Of a stretch of 64,000 nucleotides of DNA, positions 53,701 to 62,245 are shown piece by piece. The stretch is from Pseudobacteroides sp035370245 (GTDB lineage Bacteria; Bacillota; Clostridia; Acetivibrionales; DSM-2933). Position numbers and translations under genes: made by a program. Where the stretch lies: positions 1-64,000 of the forward strand of contig DAOOVO010000005.1 in the NCBI GenBank assembly GCA_035370245.1. The letters are read 5' to 3'. Each line of letters starts with the position of its first letter. Position 1 is the stretch's first letter. The notes beneath the pieces were generated by a model. It was not told the origin of the DNA. It did not search any database and saw only the letters and a list, made by a program, of their open reading frames with translations.

Positions 53701-54699
53701 TTACACTTGTCCGTCACAAATCCTGTCAATCATCGCTAATTCTTCGTCACTGAATTTGATGTTTTCAACGGAAAGGACAGTTTCTTCTATCTGGGCCGGT
53801 GAACTTGCACCGACAATGGCAGAGGTTACCGATTCTTTTCTTAAGACCCATGAAACAGCCATCTGGGATAGCTTCTGTCCTCTTTTAATTGCAATTTCAT
53901 TCAAGAGGTTAAGCTTCTTTATCTTATCTTCTGTTATATCTTTTGGGTTTAGGAATATACTTGAGCTTGCAGCCCTTGAATCGGGAGGTATTCCTTTCAA
54001 ATATCTATCGGTAAGAAGTCCCTGGGCAAGGGGTGAAAAAACTATACATCCCACGCCTTCCTTTTCTAAAACATCTAAAAGACCGTTTTCAATCCATCTG
54101 TTGAATATGGAATAAGATGGCTGGTGTATAAGGCAAGGTGTGCCTAAAGATCTAAGTATATCGACAGCCTTTTTGGTTTGCTCTGCATTATAATTTGATA
54201 TTCCTGCATAAAGAGCTTTACCGCTTCTTACAATATGATCAAGAGCCCCCATTGTCTCTTCAAGGGGTGTATCGGGATCGGGCCTGTGGGAATAAAAAAT
54301 ATCCACATATTGAAGTCCCATCCTTTTAAGGCTCTGATCGATGCTTGCAATAAGGTACTTTCTTGATCCCCATTCGCCATATGGACCTGGCCACATATCA
54401 TATCCGGCTTTTGTCGATATAATAAGCTCGTCCCTGTAACAAAGCATATCGGAACGCATAATTCTTCCGAAGTTTTCCTCAGCAGACCCGGGAGGAGGAC
54501 CATAATTATTTGCAAGATCAAAATGGGTTATACCAAGGTCAAATGCCTTCCTGATCATGCTTCTGGCTGTTTCAAAATTATTGATACCTCCAAAGTTATG
54601 CCAAAGACCGAGAGAAACGGCCGGTAACTTTAGACCGCTTTTGCCGCACCTGCGATAAACCATTTTTTCATATCGTTTTGAGTCTGCCAAATAGCCCAT
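53701..54699 (-). CDS. Aldo/keto reductase (YghZ-like)
   Basis: A 332-aa NADPH-dependent TIM-barrel reductase. It carries FDLANNYGPPPGSAEENFG near residues 60-76 (catalytic Tyr in the NNYG context), the YVDIFYSHRPDPDTPLEETMGAL stretch, GISNYNAEQ, SPLAQGLLTDRYL and the NADP-binding SAIVGASSPAQIEETV. The family detoxifies aldehydes such as methylglyoxal. It is monocistronic and starts behind AAAGGATG. Confidence 0.94.
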   Translation of the reverse strand: MGYLADSKRYEKMVYRRCGKSGLKLPAVSLGLWHNFGGINNFETARSMIRKAFDLGITHFDLANNYGPPPGSAEENFGRIMRSDMLCYRDELIISTKAGYDMWPGPYGEWGSRKYLIASIDQSLKRMGLQYVDIFYSHRPDPDTPLEETMGALDHIVRSGKALYAGISNYNAEQTKKAVDILRSLGTPCLIHQPSYSIFNRWIENGLLDVLEKEGVGCIVFSPLAQGLLTDRYLKGIPPDSRAASSSIFLNPKDITEDKIKKLNLLNEIAIKRGQKLSQMAVSWVLRKESVTSAIVGASSPAQIEETVLSVENIKFSDEELAMIDRICDGQV

Positions 54700-54875
54700 A
54701 ATAAGACATCCTTTCCCATTAGCAATGGCTGCCGATTTGAAATATCACCATTGGCTGTTTTGTTATTCTTCAAAATCCGGATATATGTAGATTTATATTT
54801 TAATGTTTCTTATTGAGATTATAAAGGTATTAATCTCATTTTTCAATAGATTTCAATTTTAATACATAAATAATA

Positions 54876-54904
54876 TTGACACAGAGGATTAATGCTATTA
54901 ATAT
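54876..54904 (+). promoter_or_regulatory. Strong sigma-A promoter of the ECF S-component gene
   Basis: A perfect TTGACA (54876-54881), 17 bases and TAATAT (54899-54904), 65 bases before the start codon. The remainder of 54700-54968 shows no gene or recognisable riboswitch. Confidence 0.8.
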
Positions 54905-54968
54905 ATTTATGATTTTTTTGTATTGGTTAAATGTGTATCGATACAGTTTGTGAAATGGGGGATCGCTA

Positions 54969-55493
54969 TTGAAGGGTTTAAGTACGAAAAAAGTGGTATT
55001 GGGCGGACTATTCATGGCATTGATTTGTGTGACAACTATGTTTACCAGGATTCCGCTACCTAAAGGATATTTCAACCTTGGTGATGTTTTTGTAATGCTG
55101 TCGGCTGTTTTTCTTGGAAAGTATTACGGCTTTTTAGTAGGTGGGATTGGTTCTGCCATGGCAGATATGTTAACAGCCAGTTATATATATGCACCTGTAA
55201 CGCTTATTATTAAAGGCCTTGAAGCGTTTGCAACAGCTGCTGTAATTGGTAATGAAAAAGGAACAGGAAATAACGTTAAGACTGTTGCAGCAGTTTCAGT
55301 CGGATCTTTTATAATGTTTACAGGTTATTTTATAGCAGAAGCGTTTTTGTTCCGTTTATTGGATGAAAGCTTTGGTGTTGCTGTTGCAATGATAAATGTA
55401 CCTGCTAATGTTTTGCAGGGATGCCTCAGCGGTCTGGTAGCATTTTTACTTATTAAGGTCTTAACAAAGACCAATTTGATTGCTACGGAATAA
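54969..55493 (+). CDS. ECF transporter S component (vitamin/cofactor uptake)
   Basis: A 174-aa membrane protein with about five or six hydrophobic segments of the ECF S-component type. It has LGGLFMALICVTTMFTRIPLPKGYFNLGDVFVMLSAVFLGKYYGFLVGGIGSAMADML, the alanine/glycine motif used to dock the ECF module. It binds a vitamin or precursor and works with a shared energising module encoded elsewhere. The start is TTG behind GGGGGATC. The ligand cannot be told; there is no recognisable riboswitch. Confidence 0.88.
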   Translation: MKGLSTKKVVLGGLFMALICVTTMFTRIPLPKGYFNLGDVFVMLSAVFLGKYYGFLVGGIGSAMADMLTASYIYAPVTLIIKGLEAFATAAVIGNEKGTGNNVKTVAAVSVGSFIMFTGYFIAEAFLFRLLDESFGVAVAMINVPANVLQGCLSGLVAFLLIKVLTKTNLIATE

Positions 55494-55519
55494 AATTTTA
55501 GAGGAATTTATATATACCT

Positions 55520-55551
55520 AAAAAAGACAATTCATGCAATTGTCTTTTTTT
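55520..55551 (+). terminator. Terminator of the ECF S-component gene
   Basis: AAAAAAGACAATT (55520-55532) and AATTGTCTTTTTT (55538-55550) form a perfect hairpin with a T-run. Confidence 0.9.
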
Positions 55552-55716
55552 ATTAAGTATATTATTATAAACTTATATTATTATGCCCTTTTGGGTTTGT
55601 GAGTTTTGGAATATTAAGCAAAAACATAGGCAAAATAATAGAAGGGAGGAAAGAGGTATAAGTGTACGTAGCCTATTTATTCCATTATTAAAAATATTAT
55701 TAAGGGGTGTCATTTA

Positions 55717-57333
55717 ATGAAAAAATTACTTGCGGCTGTACTGACTACAACAACTATATTTTCCAGTACAGTAATTCCGTCTGTGAATGTGTCGGCTGCG
55801 ACAATTTCCAGCTCTGATTATGCAGTTGCATTTAAGGATTCCTTATGGTTTTATGATGCAAACAAATGTGGTCCGGATGTTGCAAAGGATAATGTTTTCA
55901 GTTGGAGATCGGCATGTCATACCGATGATGGTAAATTTGTCGGTGCTGATTTTACAGGTGGGTTCCATGATTGTGGAGACCATATCAAGTTTGGTATCAC
56001 CAATGGTTATGCAGCATCAATCATAGGTTGGTCACTTTATGAATTTAAAGAGGCATATGATGGGGCAGGACTCACAAACAAGGCTTTATCCACATTGAAG
56101 TATTTCACCGATTATATAATCAAATCAAGAGTTAGTTCAACCAAATATTGTTATCATGTTGGAGAACCGTCAGATCATGATTATTGGGGACCTCCGGAGC
56201 AGCAAAATCGTGACAGGAATAGAGTTTATTATGTAGAACCGTCAAGCCCGGCATCTGATGTATGTGGATTGTACTCCGGTGCGTTAAGTTTGATGTACTT
56301 AAACTACAAAGATATTGATTCTACATATGCAAACAAGTGTCTCGAATTGTCAAAGGAACTTTATGCTTTAGGCAAAAATAGAGGGACATGTAAAGCTGAC
56401 GGATTCTATACATCCACTTCAGGTGATGACGATATGGCTTGGGCTGCAATATGGTTGTATGTTATAGAAAAGAATAATTCCTATCTGACGGACATAAACA
56501 GCCTCTTAAGCTCGCCTGAAACAAACTGGGCAATATGCTGGAATGATATGAAGCTTGCTGCAGCATATGTAATAGGAAGTGTTACAGGACAGGCAAAGTA
56601 TAAGGATGCTGTTACATCAAATCTTAATTATTGGATGAATAGTGTTCCTAAAACACCTGGAGGAGTTAAATTCCTGACAGAGTGGGGAATGTTGAGGTAC
56701 AGTGCATCGGCGTCAATGCTTGCATTATTGCAATATAAACTTACAAATGATGAAAAGCTAAAGACATTTGCAAAAAGCCAAATTGATTACATATTGGGTA
56801 ACAATCCTGCCAATATGTCCTATGTAATAGGTTTTGGAAACAAGTGGCCTCAGCACCCGCATCATAGGGCTGCTCAAGGAACCATTGGATGGGACAACTG
56901 GAAGGCACCGGCGAAAAACGTTTTAATAGGTGCATTGGTTGGCGGACCCGATATGTCGGATAACTATACTGATGTTGTTGACAAATACCAGGCAACTGAG
57001 GTAGGTATCGATTACAATGCAGGTTTGGTTGGTGCAATGGCAGGAATGGTAAAATATTTCGGGGATATACCTTCAGCTACTCCTACCAGCACTAAGGCTC
57101 CAACACCTACTCCTACCAAGTCTGCAACTCCGACTCCAACAAGCAGTTTTATACCTGAAGATGTAAATAAGGATAGAGTTGTTAATATGGCTGACGTTAT
57201 AGCACTTGCAACATCTTTTGGAGCTGTTAGGAATGATGCAAAATATAAGCAGGAATGCGATATCAATAATGACGGATCAATCAATATGAGTGACGTAATG
57301 ATGATTGCACAAAAATTTAATTACACTTATTGA
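55717..57333 (+). CDS. Cellulosomal GH9 cellulase with C-terminal dockerin
   Basis: A 538-aa secreted cellulase. It has a signal peptide (about 1-28, ending in NVSA), a GH9 (alpha/alpha)6 catalytic module (about 32-445) and a type I dockerin (about 480-538) after a Thr/Pro linker. Catalytic residues are present: D85 and D88 in FHDCGDH, H in HPHHRAAQG and the acid E428 in YQATEVGIDYNAGL. The dockerin duplicated calcium loops are DVNKDRVVNMADV and DINNDGSINMSDV. There is no CBM3c or Ig domain, so it is a minimal GH9. The dockerin mounts it on a scaffoldin cohesin. Start behind AAGGGGTG. Confidence 0.96.
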   Translation: MKKLLAAVLTTTTIFSSTVIPSVNVSAATISSSDYAVAFKDSLWFYDANKCGPDVAKDNVFSWRSACHTDDGKFVGADFTGGFHDCGDHIKFGITNGYAASIIGWSLYEFKEAYDGAGLTNKALSTLKYFTDYIIKSRVSSTKYCYHVGEPSDHDYWGPPEQQNRDRNRVYYVEPSSPASDVCGLYSGALSLMYLNYKDIDSTYANKCLELSKELYALGKNRGTCKADGFYTSTSGDDDMAWAAIWLYVIEKNNSYLTDINSLLSSPETNWAICWNDMKLAAAYVIGSVTGQAKYKDAVTSNLNYWMNSVPKTPGGVKFLTEWGMLRYSASASMLALLQYKLTNDEKLKTFAKSQIDYILGNNPANMSYVIGFGNKWPQHPHHRAAQGTIGWDNWKAPAKNVLIGALVGGPDMSDNYTDVVDKYQATEVGIDYNAGLVGAMAGMVKYFGDIPSATPTSTKAPTPTPTKSATPTPTSSFIPEDVNKDRVVNMADVIALATSFGAVRNDAKYKQECDINNDGSINMSDVMMIAQKFNYTY

Positions 57334-57372
57334 TACATTAATACTGGGGCATAACCGCAAAAATATAGAAAA

Positions 57373-57425
57373 AATTCAGGATTCGGAATTAAATCAATAT
57401 AATAATTCCGAATCCTGAATTCTTT
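57373..57425 (+). terminator. Long perfect hairpin after the GH9 gene
   Basis: A 19-base arm (57373-57391, begins AATTCAGGATTC) pairs exactly with 57403-57421, loop 11 bases. The T-run is weak. It shares words with the repeat region that follows. Confidence 0.7.
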
Positions 57426-57556
57426 ATTTTAAATCCTAAATCTTATTTTCAATTCACTACTCCAAAATCTGAATTCCTAATTCCAAGTCCCAATTCAAAC
57501 TCCAACTTCTGTTTTTTGACTTCTGACCTCTGACTTCTGATTTCTGTCTATCTTCT
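57422..57556. repeat. Degenerate short-word repeat region with TTCTGAC array
   Basis: Repeated words such as AAATCCTAAATC, GAATTCCTAATTCC and AATTCAAACTCC give way at 57505-57556 to heptamers (CTTCTG, TTTTTTGA, CTTCTGA, CCTCTGA, CTTCTGA, TTTCTG). The array matches 46639-46679. It ends inside the 3' end of the MCP gene. Confidence 0.6.
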
Positions 57557-58807
57557 AACTTTATACTTCTTAAGCTTAATATCTAGTTCTTGAACTAATT
57601 TTTCCATTGAGTATGATGCATCCTTCATCTCTTCAATGGCTTTTAACTGGTGTTCTGTGGTTGCGGCAACCTGCTGACTTGATGCTGCAGTTTCCTCAGA
57701 AACTGATGAAATATTTTCAATTGCACTTATTACCTGATCCTTATCTGTTTGCATTTTGGTGACTGAATTGTTTACCTCATTGATTTTTTGAACTATTCCT
57801 GTAATGGCAGTGGCGATATCTGTAAAGGCACTGTCTGTCATATTTACTGCATTGTTCTGTTCCTGGGATATTTTTTTCATCACATCCATTGCCTTAAGGG
57901 CGAGTTGTGATTCTTCCTTAATATTCTGCATCAGTCCGATAATCTCTTCTGTTGATTTTCTGCTTTGATCGGCAAGCTTTCTTACCTCTTCTGCAACAAC
58001 AGCAAATCCCATACCTGCATCACCGGCTCTTGCAGCTTCAATTGCCGCATTAAGTGCAAGCAGGTTCGTCTGTTCTGCGATGTTCTCAATGGATTCAACA
58101 AAAAGTCCTATATCCTGGGTGGTAGTAGTTAATTTTTCTATAACCGAGAAGATTTTCTGTGAAGATTCATAGTTCTGTGAAGATTTGTCACGAAGAGTGC
58201 TGACTGCTTCCAAACCAATTGAGTTGAGTTCGTTAATCTTGTTTGTTTCATTTATTATACCGTTATAGCTTTCATACACAAAGCTAATTTGTTCCGAAAG
58301 CTTTTCTACCATTGAAACGCCTTGCTGTGCATCTGCAGCTTGATCTGATGCACCTTTGGCAATTTCGTCAACGGTTTTTGATATTTCTTCCATAGCAGCG
58401 GCAGCTTCCTGAGCAGTTTTACTTACTCTGCCCGATGCCTGGATAATGGAAGTGGATAATGAAAAGAAGCTTTCAATAAGTAAACGGATATCGCTAAAAA
58501 CTGAGTTGACTGAAGAGGCAACACCTTCTAAATTTTCAAAGCTGTGGGATTCGATTATGTGAGAAATGTCGCCATTTTTAACTACTTCGAGCTCCTTGGA
58601 AAATGACTTTACTAATTTTTTAAGCCTTAAGCGGATTGCAAGATCCGTAACGAGTGAAGAACCGACAGATGCAAATAAAAAGACTATTAATGAAACAACA
58701 GTATTGTTTTTAAATACAAAATTACTTAATAGAAATGCACCTACACCAATAGCAGCAGATATAACGAATACAATGCTGAATAATTTTAGAATTTGATTTT
58801 TTAGCAT
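57548..58807 (-). CDS. Methyl-accepting chemotaxis protein without a periplasmic sensor
   Basis: A 419-aa chemoreceptor. Two transmembrane segments (about 8-28 and 36-56) are separated by only about 8 residues, so there is no external ligand-binding domain. A HAMP-like region (about 57-115) is followed by a long signalling coiled coil (about 120-410) with the highly conserved hairpin tip EQTNLLALNAAIEAARAGDAGMGFAVVAEEVRKLADQS. It should interact with CheA/CheW. It may sense cytoplasmic or membrane state. Start behind ACGGAGG. Confidence 0.93.
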   Translation of the reverse strand: MLKNQILKLFSIVFVISAAIGVGAFLLSNFVFKNNTVVSLIVFLFASVGSSLVTDLAIRLRLKKLVKSFSKELEVVKNGDISHIIESHSFENLEGVASSVNSVFSDIRLLIESFFSLSTSIIQASGRVSKTAQEAAAAMEEISKTVDEIAKGASDQAADAQQGVSMVEKLSEQISFVYESYNGIINETNKINELNSIGLEAVSTLRDKSSQNYESSQKIFSVIEKLTTTTQDIGLFVESIENIAEQTNLLALNAAIEAARAGDAGMGFAVVAEEVRKLADQSRKSTEEIIGLMQNIKEESQLALKAMDVMKKISQEQNNAVNMTDSAFTDIATAITGIVQKINEVNNSVTKMQTDKDQVISAIENISSVSEETAASSQQVAATTEHQLKAIEEMKDASYSMEKLVQELDIKLKKYKVRR

Positions 58808-59166
58808 AATATTACCTCCGTACCTGATAATTTAATATGATAGTTTCCGTGCGGTACTGCTTTATAGTAAAATAATAGGGTTCTTTATGAAATGTCGGAA
58901 ATGACTTTTTATTTAAGGTATATTAAATACGTTTTACTTTTAATCTTACATTTATCAGAGAAAAATAACCAACTCTTAACAAAAGTTGCCATAGACAAAT
59001 GTAAAATATTAGTCGTATTTAATTTAATTGGATAAGTAATTATTTAATCATGCTTTATTGCATATATATTAAAATAATTCGATAAAAAAATTAAAAATCC
59101 TTCTTGCTCTTTAAAATAAATAACTTTCCAGATTTGCAAATGAAAAATCATCATGGAATTAATGTA
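58808..59166. other. AT-rich gap between the MCP gene and the citrate synthase promoter
   Basis: The gap between divergent genes holds AT-rich sequence without a credible gene or recognisable RNA. The minus-strand promoter of the MCP gene must lie near 58830-58880 but no clear sigma-A or sigma-D site was seen. Confidence 0.5.
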
Positions 59167-59202
59167 TTGACACCTGTTGTATAATTGTATACAATTATAC
59201 AA
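59167..59202 (+). promoter_or_regulatory. Promoter covered by a 26-bp perfect palindrome
   Basis: A perfect TTGACA (59167-59172), 17 bases and TACAAT (59190-59195). Positions 59177-59202 are an exact palindrome whose half is TTGTATAATTGTA. It contains TTGTATACAA at its centre, which looks like a GntR-type site, and covers the spacer and -10. The GntR-family gene is the second gene of this operon, so autoregulation is likely. Confidence 0.8.
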
Positions 59203-59291
59203 AGAGATAGATATCACTGCAACATCAAATTAGTATTAATTTTGCATTATCTACCCGTACATATATTGACTATTTATAAAGGGGGATTAAA

Positions 59292-60671
59292 ATGATTGTA
59301 TTCAATAAGAAGACAAATACATTAGAACAAACACAATATAAATACAGCCTACAGGATGTTTCGGAGCCCAACCTTTTCAGAGAAATATTCAGCTATGATG
59401 AAATACCCAAGTGTGCATTCAACCACAGAAGGGTTCCTATGCACCCTGCAGATGAAATATGGATAACCGACACAACATTCAGAGACGGGCAGCAATCAAG
59501 AGCTCCTTATACTGTTGAGCAGATTGTGACACTATATGATATGCTACATAAATTAGGCGGTCCTAAAGGAATAATAAGGCAGAGCGAGTTCTTCCTATAC
59601 AGTGATAGAGATAAGCAAGCGGTGTATAAATGTTTGGAGAGGGGATATAAGTATCCTGAAGTAACCAGCTGGATTAGAGCCACAAAAAACGACTTTATAC
59701 TGGCTAAGGATATGGGTATGAAAGAAAGCGGTATTTTAGTTAGCTGCTCGGATTACCATATATTCAAAAAGCTTAATATGACTAGAAAGCAAGCATTAGA
59801 CCATTATATGAGCATTATAAAAAGTGCTATAGATGTTGGTATAAAGCCTCGTTGTCATTTTGAAGATATTACCAGAGCTGACTTTTACGGATTTGTTGTT
59901 CCGTTTGCATTAGAGCTCAAAAAGCTTATGGACGAAAGCGGTATTCCGATTAAAATACGTGCCTGTGATACATTAGGCTATGGTGTATCTTACTCGGGTG
60001 CGGCACTTCCAAGAAGCGTACCAGGTATTATATATGGTCTGAGGCACTATGCAGGTTTTCCAAGTGAGCTTATAGAATGGCATGGACATAATGATTTCTA
60101 TAAAGCTGTATCCAATTCTGCTATTGCATGGATGTATGGAGCATCCAGTGTTAACTGCTCTCTTCTCGGTATCGGTGAAAGGACAGGAAATACTCCATTA
60201 GAGGCAATGGTAATTGAATATGCACAGCTAAGGGGTACAACTGACGGAATGGATACCACCGTAATAACTGAAATAGCTGAATATTACGAAAAGGAAATTG
60301 GTTATGAAATTCCTTCACGTACTCCATTTGTCGGAAAGCATTTTAATGTTACACAAGCCGGGATTCATGCCGATGGACTTTTGAAGGATGAAGAAATATA
60401 TAATATATTTGACACAAACAAGTTCTTGAAAAGACCTGTTGGTGTTGCGATAAACTCTCATTCGGGCTTGGCCGGGATAGCACATTGGATTAATACTTAC
60501 TTTGGACTTTCCGGTGTAAAGAAGATTGATAAGAAGGATGAAAGAGTTATAAAGCTGAAAAGCTGGATAGATGACCAATATAAAGACGGGCGTGTTACAG
60601 CTATAGGAGATGAAGAGCTCTTAGAAGCGATAGGTGAGCTTACACCCGATATATTGGATCTCGCACTATAA
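59292..60671 (+). CDS. Probable Re-citrate synthase (isopropylmalate/homocitrate synthase family)
   Basis: A 459-aa HMGL-like enzyme of the DRE-TIM family. It has the metal and catalytic motif DTTFRDGQQS at about 57-66, the metal-binding WHGHNDFYKAVSNS and GIGERTGNTPLEAMV. The family includes isopropylmalate, homocitrate and (Re)-citrate synthases. The overall resemblance is to the clostridial Re-citrate synthase (C. kluyveri, ~450 aa), which makes citrate from acetyl-CoA and oxaloacetate with Re-face stereochemistry. No LeuA regulatory C-terminal domain. It is controlled by the palindromic promoter. The stereochemical assignment is not readable from sequence. Confidence 0.82.
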   Translation: MIVFNKKTNTLEQTQYKYSLQDVSEPNLFREIFSYDEIPKCAFNHRRVPMHPADEIWITDTTFRDGQQSRAPYTVEQIVTLYDMLHKLGGPKGIIRQSEFFLYSDRDKQAVYKCLERGYKYPEVTSWIRATKNDFILAKDMGMKESGILVSCSDYHIFKKLNMTRKQALDHYMSIIKSAIDVGIKPRCHFEDITRADFYGFVVPFALELKKLMDESGIPIKIRACDTLGYGVSYSGAALPRSVPGIIYGLRHYAGFPSELIEWHGHNDFYKAVSNSAIAWMYGASSVNCSLLGIGERTGNTPLEAMVIEYAQLRGTTDGMDTTVITEIAEYYEKEIGYEIPSRTPFVGKHFNVTQAGIHADGLLKDEEIYNIFDTNKFLKRPVGVAINSHSGLAGIAHWINTYFGLSGVKKIDKKDERVIKLKSWIDDQYKDGRVTAIGDEELLEAIGELTPDILDLAL

Positions 60672-60692
60672 AGAATATTGAGGATGATTGAA

Positions 60693-61376
60693 ATGTCAAA
60701 AATAGAGCATAACGAAAGCGATAGTAATTTACATTCATTAAGAGGCAAAGTATTCAGTCAGATTCAGAATGATATTTTAAACGGTAAATTTCAACCTGGG
60801 GACAGTCTTATTGAAACAAGGCTGTCCGAAGATTTGGGAGTTAGCAGAACCCCTATACGAGAGGCACTTAGGCAGTTGGAGCTTGAAGGGCTTGTTCAGT
60901 CTATCCCGAATAAAGGTGTTGTAGTAACTGGCGTTTCAACTAAAGATATTAAAGATATATATACCATAAGGATGATGATAGAAGGACTTGCTGCCAGATG
61001 GGCGGCAGAAAACATAACAGAGGACGAGATTAATGAATTAAAAGAGTGTCTTGATCTGGAGGAGTTTTATACTATTAAAAACGATACCGAGCAGGTGTTA
61101 AAGCTCGATTCAAAGTTTCATGGATTAATTTTTAAGGCAAGCAAAAGCAAGCCACTGTTATATATGCTTGGAACATTCCATCTTTATATTCGCAGAGCCA
61201 GAAACATATCGATTAGTTCTCCAGGAAGGGCACAGCAGGCTTTTTTAGAACACAAGGCAATATTTAAGGCTATCAGCGAGGGAGATGCAAAAATGGCTGA
61301 AAGCCTTACTACCGAGCATGTAAAAAATGCAAGTATTAACCTTATTAAACAGACCAGCAACACTCAAGAGATATAA
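60693..61376 (+). CDS. GntR-family (FadR/FCD subfamily) transcription regulator
   Basis: A 227-aa regulator with an N-terminal winged helix (about 14-80: FSQIQNDILNGKFQPGDSLIETRLSEDLGVSRTPIREALRQLELEGLVQ) and a C-terminal FCD ligand-binding helical domain (LDSKFHGLIFKASKS, EHKAIFKAISEGD), whose His/Asp residues may bind metal. It follows Re-citrate synthase by 21 bases and is the probable ligand of the 26-bp palindrome. The ligand might be citrate or a related acid, by analogy only. Start ATG 60693 behind GAGG. Confidence 0.92.
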   Translation: MSKIEHNESDSNLHSLRGKVFSQIQNDILNGKFQPGDSLIETRLSEDLGVSRTPIREALRQLELEGLVQSIPNKGVVVTGVSTKDIKDIYTIRMMIEGLAARWAAENITEDEINELKECLDLEEFYTIKNDTEQVLKLDSKFHGLIFKASKSKPLLYMLGTFHLYIRRARNISISSPGRAQQAFLEHKAIFKAISEGDAKMAESLTTEHVKNASINLIKQTSNTQEI

Positions 61377-61388
61377 ATAATCAATGCT

Positions 61389-62018
61389 TTATTTAAGCTC
61401 CATATTGTATATGGCTATGGGGTTAAAATTGCCGTCACTATCCTTTAATTGAACTACAAATGAATATATCCCGGCTTCTTTAATAGTGGCTCTGTCCCAT
61501 GCAATAGCAAACCATACAGGCGTGTTTGGGCTTGTTGAGTTTACGGTATACTCAGGTTTTGAGTCTATGGGTTTGCTTAAATTTATATTGCCGTTTTTAT
61601 CAGAACTATAAATGCCGCAATATAAGGTATGTTTACCCTTTGGCAAACCCCCTATACTTATATGGGACAGATATTTTTCATTTGCTGTCCAGAAGGGAAT
61701 TATTTCGGATAATTCTCCTGATACGGTAGAGCCGTCTTTAGTTTCAGCAAATATTATATTTACTTGAGGCTTTAATATGCTTGCAGTCCTGTTGGCAGCA
61801 TCCCAGGTGACTATGCTGTTTACAGCCTCTGCTACTTTTCTTAATGGCAAAAGTGTTCTTCCATCCATAATTATAGCCGGAACATCCGTCTTAAGCTCGG
61901 AATTATTTACAATCACCTTGACAGTATTATATCCGTTGTATTTATTGGTGCTTTCGGCAGCTACCACAACAGTTATTAAAAGGAACAGAATCATAACAAA
62001 AGGTATTGTTCTTTTCAT
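61389..62018 (-). CDS. Exported stalk-domain protein (short)
   Basis: A 209-aa secreted protein. Signal peptide (about 1-21), then a short copper-amine-oxidase-type stalk domain (about 30-85: AIIMDGRTLLPLRKVAEAVNSIVTWD) and a C-terminal beta domain (about 100-209) ending in SFVVQLKDSDGNFNPIAIYNMELK. This is the third stalk-domain gene of the window. The C-terminal part resembles surface adhesion or filamin-like modules by eye only. It starts behind AAGGGGG and ends 12 bases from the converging GntR gene. Confidence 0.8.
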   Translation of the reverse strand: MKRTIPFVMILFLLITVVVAAESTNKYNGYNTVKVIVNNSELKTDVPAIIMDGRTLLPLRKVAEAVNSIVTWDAANRTASILKPQVNIIFAETKDGSTVSGELSEIIPFWTANEKYLSHISIGGLPKGKHTLYCGIYSSDKNGNINLSKPIDSKPEYTVNSTSPNTPVWFAIAWDRATIKEAGIYSFVVQLKDSDGNFNPIAIYNMELK

Positions 62019-62245
62019 AAAAAAACCCCCTTACGGATTAAGTTGGTAAAGACTTTTAAACATCTCATTGTCTATATAAAAATATCATTGTAATATTGAA
62101 TTGTAACTGTAGGCATATTATATGTTATAATATAGTGAAATTTATACCGTATTTGAAATTATTATCGGTAATTCCGATTTAAATATTGATAGGTAGATTA
62201 CATTTTTAGCATGGATAAATTAGGTTTTATTTATAGGAGTCATAT

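Noticed and set aside
58830..58890. Sigma-D flagellar promoter for the MCP gene
   Set aside because: A minus-strand TAAA with a 15-base spacer exists, but only 4 of 8 positions of the GCCGATAA -10 match.
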